DNA from: a virus
Length of the DNA: 21,022 bases
Direction: 5' to 3' (one strand)
IMG/VR virus record: IMGVR_UViG_3300006924_000259
Location: 1-21,022 of that record
Positions within the stretch are counted from its first letter, which is position 1, and the number at the start of each line of letters is the position of its first letter. Positions 1 to 4,951 of the stretch are shown here, piece after piece. The notes beneath the pieces were generated by a model. The model did not search any database, was not told the origin of the DNA, and saw nothing but the letters and a program-made list of their open reading frames with translations. A program made the translations under genes and the position numbers.

Positions 1-531
1 CCTTATAGAAATGCAAATGAAAATGATATGCCAAAATATAATAGAGATATAATAAAAAAAGGTAGGTTAAAAGATTGGAATGATAAACCAAATAAACAAT
101 ATTTTAATGAATTATTTAGAGTGAGTAAAAATCAAATAATATGGGGTGCTAACAATTTTAGTTTGCCAAACTATAAAGGATTTGTAATTTGGAGAAAATT
201 AAGTATTTCAGAAAATTTTAATATGAGTATGTGTGAAATGGCTTTTATATCTAATGGATTAGGTACAATATCAAAAATGTATTCTCAAGCTCCACAACAA
301 AAAATAAGAATACACCCTACTCAAAAACCTGTAAAACTTTATGAGTGGTTATTGATGAACTATGCAAAAAAAGGTGATAAAATATTAGATACTCATTTAG
401 GTTCTGGAAGCATAGCAATAGCTTGTCATAATTTAGGTTATGACTTAACTGGTTATGAAATTGACAAAGATTATTATGAAGCTGCAATAAAAAGAATAGA
501 GCAACACAAATCACAAATAAGAATGTTTTAA
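1..531 (+). CDS. DNA methyltransferase (N6-adenine/N4-cytosine, beta class), 3' part
   Basis: The reading frame is open from base 1, so the gene starts outside the window. The first codons read Pro-Tyr-Arg, which fits the end of a catalytic (D/N)PPY motif cut by the window edge; the ATG at 28 is internal. Downstream come GANNF and VIWRK (target-recognition region), then HPTQKP (motif X), then DTHLGSGS (AdoMet-binding motif I, the phage variant of DPFxGSG), then TGYEIDKDYYEAA with the acidic ribose-binding residue. The order IV - recognition - X - I is the beta class. The product should methylate an exocyclic amino group at a specific DNA site, most likely to protect phage DNA from host restriction. 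It leads a block with a ParB-like protein and a glycosyltransferase. Target sequence cannot be read from the protein. The family is certain; adenine versus N4-cytosine is not. Confidence 0.9.
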   Translation, partial: PYRNANENDMPKYNRDIIKKGRLKDWNDKPNKQYFNELFRVSKNQIIWGANNFSLPNYKGFVIWRKLSISENFNMSMCEMAFISNGLGTISKMYSQAPQQKIRIHPTQKPVKLYEWLLMNYAKKGDKILDTHLGSGSIAIACHNLGYDLTGYEIDKDYYEAAIKRIEQHKSQIRMF

Positions 532-532
532 T

Positions 533-754
533 ATGAATAAATATTTAAAAGCTCAATCATGGTGCTTGGATCAAGGAATTAAAGTTTATATAGTTCCTAT
601 AAAACAAAGAAAAGAATGTAATATTGAAGTTAATGATAATGGAGTCATTACAAAATCACCTCATACATATAAAGATCAAAGTGTTGCAAGTAGCAAAATC
701 TGGGATTTAATTTTATATTTGTATGAGCAAAGCAAAGTAAATGGAAAAAATTGA
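533..754 (+). CDS. Small hypothetical protein in the DNA-modification block
   Basis: A 73-residue soluble protein I do not recognise. It starts one base after the methyltransferase stop and its last 14 bases overlap the start of the ParB-like gene, so it is embedded in the operon and probably translationally coupled. It has two cysteines (about residues 11 and 29) too far apart for a zinc knuckle, no signal peptide and no membrane segment. The C-terminal third is predicted helical (IWDLILYLYEQ). Its conserved position between two DNA-modification genes suggests an accessory role there, but nothing in the sequence shows a function. Confidence 0.7.
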   Translation: MNKYLKAQSWCLDQGIKVYIVPIKQRKECNIEVNDNGVITKSPHTYKDQSVASSKIWDLILYLYEQSKVNGKN

Positions 755-1358
755 TATTAAGTTAGTTAAAGAAAATACTAATAATCCTCGATATATTAGT
801 GCAAGTAAATTCAAAAAATTAGTTAATTCTATAAAAGAATTTCCTGAAATGTTAGACAAAAGACCTATTGTTGTAGATGAAAACATGATTGTATTGGGTG
901 GAAATATGAGATTAAAAGCATGTAAAGCTGCTGGATTGAAAGAAATTCCAATTAGTATTGCTGATGATTGGAGTGAAGAAAAGAAAAAAGAATTTATAAT
1001 AAAAGATAACATTGGCTATGGTGAATGGGAATGGGATATAATTGCAAATGATTATGATTTAGAGGTTTTAGAAAATTGGGGTTTAGATGTTCCTATTGAT
1101 GATCAGATTGATGATTTAGAAGATGATGATGAAATTGAATTACCACAATCAGTTCAGTTAGAACCACCAAAAGAATATATTTTAATAATGGCAGAACCTA
1201 ATTCAGTAGATTGGGAGGATCTTAAAGAAACTTTAAAGCTAAAGATGGTCAGAAGGGGTGGATATAAAAAGGGATCTGCTTTTGATTCAGTAGCAATAGA
1301 AAGGGTTATATGGTGGTCAGATTTTAAAAAAAGATATGTTAATAGCAGTACCAAGTAA
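741..1358 (+). CDS. ParB/sulfiredoxin-fold protein with extra C-terminal domain
   Basis: Residues 1-75 form a ParB-like domain: an N-terminal strand with NPR (15-17), a helix, the PIVVDENMIVLGGNMRLKA region with the signature GGNMR at 53-57, and a following helix and strand (KEIPISIADDW). Residues 76-117 (SEEKKKEFIIKDN...GEWEWD) match the linker that in phage ParB-methylase fusions leads into the methyltransferase. Here there is no methylase; instead an acidic stretch (118-135, eleven Asp/Glu) leads to a different C-terminal module (145-200) with VRRGGYKKGS and ERVIWW. ParB-like domains bind DNA and can bind or hydrolyse nucleotides, so a targeting or regulatory partner for the neighbouring modifying enzymes is plausible. 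The gene overlaps the unknown gene before it by 14 nt and the glycosyltransferase after it by 23 nt. The domain call is strong; the biochemical role is inference. Confidence 0.85.
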   Translation: MEKIDIKLVKENTNNPRYISASKFKKLVNSIKEFPEMLDKRPIVVDENMIVLGGNMRLKACKAAGLKEIPISIADDWSEEKKKEFIIKDNIGYGEWEWDIIANDYDLEVLENWGLDVPIDDQIDDLEDDDEIELPQSVQLEPPKEYILIMAEPNSVDWEDLKETLKLKMVRRGGYKKGSAFDSVAIERVIWWSDFKKRYVNSSTK

Positions 1359-2055
1359 AGGAAGGGCAGGTTTAACCTCCACAGATAAAATATTAAAAGA
1401 ATCAGCAGTTTTTTTTATTCCTGAATCTGAATACCATCAATATAAAGGAATAGTTAAAAACATAGAATGTGTGCCGAAAGATGTTCAGGGAATAACTAAG
1501 ACAAGAAATTGGATTTTAAAAAACACTAGCGAAAAAAGGGTAGTCATGATTGATGATGATGTAGTAAATCAGGGATACAATTTTTTAGATACAAGAAGAA
1601 CTAAGAAAATTCAGATTAAAGAAGAAGGATTTTGGATTGAAGAATTTTTAAAGTATTTTGACATAACTGAGCAAATGGGTTATAAAATATGGGGAACTAG
1701 AACAGAAAGTTCACCCAGGGGATCCTATCCATATAAACCAATATTAACCAGAACGTATGTAACTGCTTCATTAATGGGTATTATAAATGATGGCGAATAT
1801 CTGTTTGATGAAAATTTTCCTGTTAAAGAAGATTATGAAATATGTTTAAGGCATATAAAAGATAAGGGGGGTATATTAGGAATAAGATATTTGCATTGGG
1901 AAAATAACCATTGGGTGAAAGATGGAGGATGCAAAGATTATAGAACAATCGAAATGGAAAAATCATGTATTAAAAAGCTTATTAGGTTATATCCAAATAT
2001 GATTTCAAAGGTTTCAAGGAAAGCAAATCAATTTACAATTCAATTAAATATTTAA
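1336..2055 (+). CDS. GT-A-like glycosyltransferase, TAGT-type (putative DNA base glycosyltransferase)
   Basis: A 239-residue protein beginning directly with the first strand of a GT-A fold (MLIAVPSKGRAG), so the start at 1336 is convincing even though it overlaps the ParB-like gene. Other landmarks are FFIPESEY (27-33), the segment QGITKTRNWIL (51-61), VVMIDDDV (69-76) with the metal-binding Asp triplet at 73-75, KEDYEICLR (164-172) as the usual late acidic motif of GT-A enzymes, and HW..NHWVKDGGC (187-199). This pattern resembles the TET-associated glycosyltransferases of phages, which are thought to put sugars on hydroxylated pyrimidines in DNA. No TET/JBP oxygenase or hydroxymethylase is in view, so the acceptor is unknown. 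Neighbouring methylase and ParB-like genes favour DNA as substrate, but a protein or other acceptor is possible. Confidence 0.75.
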   Translation: MLIAVPSKGRAGLTSTDKILKESAVFFIPESEYHQYKGIVKNIECVPKDVQGITKTRNWILKNTSEKRVVMIDDDVVNQGYNFLDTRRTKKIQIKEEGFWIEEFLKYFDITEQMGYKIWGTRTESSPRGSYPYKPILTRTYVTASLMGIINDGEYLFDENFPVKEDYEICLRHIKDKGGILGIRYLHWENNHWVKDGGCKDYRTIEMEKSCIKKLIRLYPNMISKVSRKANQFTIQLNI

Positions 2056-2076
2056 AATATTTTTATTTTTTTAAAA
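2046..2076 (+). terminator. Weak AT-only hairpin with T-run (possible terminator)
   Basis: AAATATT (2046-2052) can pair with AATATTT (2056-2062) around a TAA loop that is the stop codon of the glycosyltransferase gene, followed by a T-rich stretch. The stem has no G-C pair, so in this AT-rich DNA it may be chance. Its place, between a gene end and a strong promoter, is the only support. Confidence 0.25.
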
Positions 2077-2081
2077 AAAAC

Positions 2082-2112
2082 TTTGTCATTTAAAATATTC
2101 TTTTTATATTTG
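2082..2112 (+). promoter_or_regulatory. Bacteroidota-type promoter (TTTG-N19-TATATTTG)
   Basis: A -33-like TTTG at 2082-2085 and a -7-like TATATTTG at 2105-2112 are 19 nt apart, fitting the Bacteroidota primary-sigma consensus. Upstream is an A/T tract (T-run then A-run) like an UP element. The start codon at 2141 lies 28 nt after the -7 box. The same layout and nearly the same bases, including ACTTTGT and TATATTTGAAGTA, recur at 9970-10000. Confidence 0.8.
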
Positions 2113-2140
2113 AAGTATAATAATCAAATAAAAAAAAGTT

Positions 2141-2494
2141 ATGAATGCAATTAAAGTTGAAAAAAGTTTAAAAATTAGAAAAATAGAAAAAAACTGGACA
2201 ACTCTTACTAGAGTTGAAAATGGATCTTTTAACATTCCATTTGAAAGAAAAACAGAATTTGAATATGTTTCAAATAAAATTAATTTTAATAACCTTAATG
2301 GTTTTCAAAAAGTAGCTATTGAAAGTTTAACTACAATGATTTTAAAATCTGATGCAAGTGCATTTGATCACATTTACCCTGATGGAGAAAAAAATGAGCT
2401 TTGCTATTTAGTTTCACATCAAAACAAAACTTATTTAGTTAACAATGAAGGTTTCAATTATTCTAGATATTTAATCGAATTAATAAATTACTAA
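2141..2494 (+). CDS. Hypothetical accessory protein (117 aa)
   Basis: First gene behind the promoter at 2082-2112. I do not recognise the family. The protein is soluble, with a lysine-rich start (residues 5-18), a central predicted helix (FQKVAIESLTTMILKS, about 55-70) and a C-terminal part with alternating strands (LCYLVSHQ, KTYLVNNEGF, 87-105) ending in a short helix. No signal peptide, membrane segment, zinc motif or catalytic signature is visible. It is followed 1 nt later by another unknown gene. Strong host-type promoter and position ahead of the packaging genes suggest early expression and perhaps interaction with host functions; that is inference only. Confidence 0.75.
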   Translation: MNAIKVEKSLKIRKIEKNWTTLTRVENGSFNIPFERKTEFEYVSNKINFNNLNGFQKVAIESLTTMILKSDASAFDHIYPDGEKNELCYLVSHQNKTYLVNNEGFNYSRYLIELINY

Positions 2495-2495
2495 T

Positions 2496-2774
2496 ATGAA
2501 AGCAGAATTTGAGGTGTTCGGTTATAGTGTAGATTACAGAGTCAATGGTAAATTCATTGGCTCTTTAAAAATAGATTCACCAGACAGAGATAATGTCGGT
2601 TATCATGGAAGAAGATTAGAAGTTTTAAATGAAGATCTAAAAATAGGTAAAAAAACTATTAAAAAGGGTACAGAGGTTTTAACAGAAATGTTTCCTTTGT
2701 GTGGAAGAATCAAAGGTTCTTATAAAGATCAAATAAATATATTGTTTAATTCAAGAATAAATTATAATGGCTAA
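2496..2774 (+). CDS. Hypothetical accessory protein (92 aa)
   Basis: Starts 1 nt after the preceding stop and overlaps the next gene by 8 nt, so it is part of the same accessory operon. The protein is basic, predicted mainly beta (FEVFGYSVDYRVNGKFIGSLKI at the N-terminus is two strands with a turn), and carries a lysine-rich KIGKKTIKKGTE segment around residues 50-61. No recognised domain or signal peptide. The compact beta-rich form is common among small phage proteins that bind host proteins or nucleic acid, but nothing specific is supported. Confidence 0.7.
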   Translation: MKAEFEVFGYSVDYRVNGKFIGSLKIDSPDRDNVGYHGRRLEVLNEDLKIGKKTIKKGTEVLTEMFPLCGRIKGSYKDQINILFNSRINYNG

Positions 2775-3009
2775 AGAATTTTTTGTACATAGAATAATAA
2801 GTATGCATCAATCAGATGGAGTTGTACATATTGAAGCAGAAGTTGATTCATGGGAAGAAGAAGTTAATGTAATACATCTTGAATGGAATGCAAGTGGATT
2901 ATTAGATGATATTCCTTCTTTATATGAGTTTGCAGATAAAGCAGAAAAAGGGTGGTTAAAACATAGAAAGAAAAAATATATTGAATTTAAAAAGAAAATA
3001 AATAAATAA
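2767..3009 (+). CDS. Hypothetical accessory protein (80 aa)
   Basis: Overlaps the gene before it by 8 nt, implying coupled translation. The sequence has a first half rich in strands and acids (VHIEAEVDSWEEEVNVIHLEW, two adjacent strands) and a second half that is helical and very basic (KHRKKKYIEFKKKINK at the end). This charge asymmetry could suit a nucleic-acid or protein adaptor, but I do not recognise the family. No membrane segment or signal peptide. It is the last gene before the second promoter. Confidence 0.7.
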   Translation: MAKEFFVHRIISMHQSDGVVHIEAEVDSWEEEVNVIHLEWNASGLLDDIPSLYEFADKAEKGWLKHRKKKYIEFKKKINK

Positions 3010-3022
3010 ATTGAAAAAATAT

Positions 3023-3052
3023 TTTGTTTTTTAAAAAATATTTGTATATTTG
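3023..3052 (+). promoter_or_regulatory. Bacteroidota-type promoter (TTTG-N18-TATATTTG)
   Basis: TTTG at 3023-3026, an 18-nt spacer, and TATATTTG at 3045-3052, followed by GAGTATAAT much as in the promoter at 2082-2112. It lies between two accessory genes pointing the same way and would drive the single gene at 3090. Confidence 0.75.
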
Positions 3053-3089
3053 AGTATAATTAAAAACAAAACAATTTAAAATTATTATT

Positions 3090-3284
3090 ATGAAAGCAAT
3101 TATTTGGAAAGACAAAACTATAACTTACAAAAAAGGAAATTCAACTTATACTGATAAAATAGTAGATGAAAATGAAGAATTTTATACAGTTGTTGGTGTT
3201 GGATCTGGTGAAGTACTTTGGAATGCAGGTTTTGAAGTTAGTAGCAGAGTATATAAAAATCCAATAGATTTAACTAAAATATGA
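3090..3284 (+). CDS. Hypothetical accessory protein (64 aa)
   Basis: A 64-residue, predicted all-beta protein (AIIWKD, ITYKKG, YTVVGVGSG, VLWNAGFEV) with no cysteine, signal peptide or membrane segment; family not recognised. It is a single-gene unit with its own promoter (-7 box 37 nt upstream of the ATG) and a strong terminator 40 nt after its stop. Independent control of such a small gene suggests a need for high or early expression. Its function cannot be told from the sequence. Confidence 0.7.
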   Translation: MKAIIWKDKTITYKKGNSTYTDKIVDENEEFYTVVGVGSGEVLWNAGFEVSSRVYKNPIDLTKI

Positions 3285-3324
3285 TTTATTAAAAAATAAA
3301 ACAACTATTGGAAAGCTTGTTTTT

Positions 3325-3377
3325 AAGTGCAGATCCGACTACAGTGAGTCACAGTTTAGGATTTGTACTTTTTTTTT
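3325..3377 (+). terminator. Long-stem intrinsic terminator before the packaging genes
   Basis: AAGTGCAGATCC (3325-3336) pairs along its whole length with GGATTTGTACTT (3359-3370), 12 bp with two G-U pairs, and is followed by an unbroken T-run (3369-3377). The 22-nt loop contains a second small hairpin option (GACT 3337-3340 with AGTC 3347-3350). The stretch 3329-3352 is about 54% G+C in a very AT-rich setting. It separates the accessory genes from the terminase operon. Confidence 0.8.
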
Positions 3378-3380
3378 GTT

Positions 3381-3388
3381 TAATTTTG
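3381..3388 (+). promoter_or_regulatory. -7-like box TAATTTTG before small terminase
   Basis: TAATTTTG matches TANNTTTG and ends just 4 nt before the ATG at 3393. The nearest TTTG upstream (3362-3365) gives a short 15-nt spacer and lies in the terminator stem, so a normal -33 element is lacking. If used, the transcript would be leaderless or nearly so. Confidence 0.45.
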
Positions 3389-3392
3389 TAGC

Positions 3393-3755
3393 ATGGAAAA
3401 ACGACAAAATACGACACTTAAAAAAAGGGCGATGATTGAAGCATTGGAAAAAACTATGGGAATAGTTTCTCCAGCTTGTAAGTTAGTTGATATACATAGG
3501 GCGACACATTATAGATGGTTAAATGAAGATCCTGAATATAAAAAAGAGGTTATGGATATTGAGAATGTTGCTTTGGATTTTGCTGAAAGTAAATTAGTTG
3601 AAAATATTAGGGATAAAAAAGAATCATCAATATTTTTCTATTTAAAAACTAAAGGGAAAAAAAGAGGGTTTGTTGAACGACAGGAGATCCAACATGACAC
3701 TAGCATAAGCAGTAAATTAATTGAATGGACACCAGCAAAGGACAAAGAAGAATAA
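3393..3755 (+). CDS. terS: Terminase small subunit
   Basis: A 120-residue basic protein with a helix-turn-helix near the N-terminus: KRAMIEALEKTMGIVSPACKL followed by VDIHRATHYRWLNEDPEYKKEV (residues 12-54), the usual form of phage small terminases that read the packaging site. A central helix (57-75) for oligomerisation and a segment SSIFFYLKTKGKKRGFVER (78-96) typical of the group follow. It recognises the pac or cos site and hands DNA to the large subunit. The stop lies 31 nt inside the large-subunit gene, so the two are coupled. The call rests on the HTH pattern plus the large terminase directly after it. Confidence 0.88.
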   Translation: MEKRQNTTLKKRAMIEALEKTMGIVSPACKLVDIHRATHYRWLNEDPEYKKEVMDIENVALDFAESKLVENIRDKKESSIFFYLKTKGKKRGFVERQEIQHDTSISSKLIEWTPAKDKEE

Positions 3756-4906
3756 AGGAGCTTTGTAATAAACAATTTTATGAAGCTGTAAATTCTCAAA
3801 AAAGATTAAGAATATTTCAAGGGGGTACAAGATCAGGCAAATCATGGAGTTTGCAACAATATTGCTTGTATCTTATGACAATTACAAAAGATCCAATTAC
3901 TATTTCAATAGTTAGAAAAACGCTACCAGCACTTAAAAGGTCAGTTATAAGAGATTTCCTTCATATATCAAAAAACTTAGGTATTTATTGGCAAGGGGTA
4001 CATAATAGATCAGAAAATATATTTGAATATAATGGGCATACTTTAGAATTTTTTAGTGCAGATGATGCTCAAAAGATTAGGGGTTCTGCTAGGGATATCT
4101 TATGGCTAAATGAAGGAAATGAATTATTATATGAAGATTTTAGGCAGTTGGCTATGAGAACTAGAGGGCATATTTTAATTGATTTTAACCCTTCAGATCC
4201 CATACATTGGATATATGATTTAATGGATAGAAATGATGCAGATACTTTTATTTCAACTTATAAAGACAATAAATTTCTTCCTGAAGAATTAATAAATGAA
4301 ATTGAAAGAATTAAGGAAAAAGATCCTGATTATTGGAGGGTTTATGGTGAAGGACAAAGAGCAGTATTTAGTCAAAGACAAATATTTATGAATTGGGAAT
4401 ACATACCCTGGTCAGAGTTTCCAGAGTTTGATGATACAATTGTTGGCATTGATTTTGGCTATTCTCAGGACGTTGCAGCAGTTTGTGAGGTCGGAAAGGT
4501 AGGCGACAATTTATTTGTGCATGAATGGTTATATAAAAAAGGAATGACCAACAGGGATCTCGCAGAGTTTTTAAAAGACAATAATTTAAATGAAAAATTA
4601 ACTTTTTGTGACTCAGCAGAACCAAAGAGCATTGAAGAATTAAAGCAAATGAATGTTTGGGCAAAGCCATCAATTAAAGGGCAAGGATCAGTAAATGCAG
4701 GTATTTCATTATTAAAAGAGTTTGATATAATAGTTTCAAATGAATCTATTAATTTTAGAAAAGAACAACAAAGTTATTTATGGGAAGAATTAAAGGATGG
4801 TACAATTATTAATAAACCAGTTGATAAAATGAACCATTTGATGGATTCCCTGCGTTATTGTGTTTATTCTAAATATAAAAATAGAAATGATTTTTTTGTA
4901 GTATAA
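3725..4906 (+). CDS. terL: Terminase large subunit (PBSX-type)
   Basis: The DNA-packaging motor and nuclease, acting at the portal of the empty head. The ATPase part has Walker A GGTRSGKS (residues 33-40), Walker B plus catalytic acid DILWLNE (124-130) with the usual NEL(L) continuation, and the coupling segment FNPSDPIHWI. The RNase H-like nuclease part shows IVGIDFGYSQDVAAV (first acid about D243), LTFCDSAEPKSIEELK (second acid) and MNHLMDSLRYCVY (third acid near the end). Its 393 residues are normal for the PBSX-type group. The start overlaps the small subunit by 31 nt; no better internal start exists before the Walker A region. All key residues are present, so the enzyme should be active. 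Confidence 0.96.
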   Translation: MDTSKGQRRIKELCNKQFYEAVNSQKRLRIFQGGTRSGKSWSLQQYCLYLMTITKDPITISIVRKTLPALKRSVIRDFLHISKNLGIYWQGVHNRSENIFEYNGHTLEFFSADDAQKIRGSARDILWLNEGNELLYEDFRQLAMRTRGHILIDFNPSDPIHWIYDLMDRNDADTFISTYKDNKFLPEELINEIERIKEKDPDYWRVYGEGQRAVFSQRQIFMNWEYIPWSEFPEFDDTIVGIDFGYSQDVAAVCEVGKVGDNLFVHEWLYKKGMTNRDLAEFLKDNNLNEKLTFCDSAEPKSIEELKQMNVWAKPSIKGQGSVNAGISLLKEFDIIVSNESINFRKEQQSYLWEELKDGTIINKPVDKMNHLMDSLRYCVYSKYKNRNDFFVV

Positions 4907-4934
4907 TAAAAGAATTTAATATTTTGTATTTTTA
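4905..4934 (+). promoter_or_regulatory. Possible promoter before portal (TTTG-N18-TATTTTTA)
   Basis: TTTG at 4905-4908 (overlapping the end of the terminase gene), an 18-nt spacer, and TATTTTTA at 4927-4934, 17 nt before the portal ATG at 4952. The -7 box has A instead of the consensus final G, so it is weaker than the three TATATTTG promoters. It sits in the 45-nt gap between terminase and portal. Confidence 0.5.
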
Positions 4935-4951
4935 CAGAAAATTTTATTTTA

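Noticed and set aside
28-30. ATG at 28 as the true start of the methyltransferase
   Set aside because: The frame stays open to base 1 and the upstream codons give Pro-Tyr-Arg, consistent with the catalytic motif; starting at 28 would leave the enzyme without it.
3337-3352. Inverted element at 3337-3352 as a repressor operator
   Set aside because: It is inside the loop of a long terminator hairpin and no repressor gene is visible; the terminator explains most of the structure, so I keep only the packaging-site idea as a question.
3285-3392. tRNA or small RNA gene in the intergenic stretch
   Set aside because: No cloverleaf, T-arm GTTC-type sequence or CCA-like end; the G+C-rich part is a terminator stem and loop.
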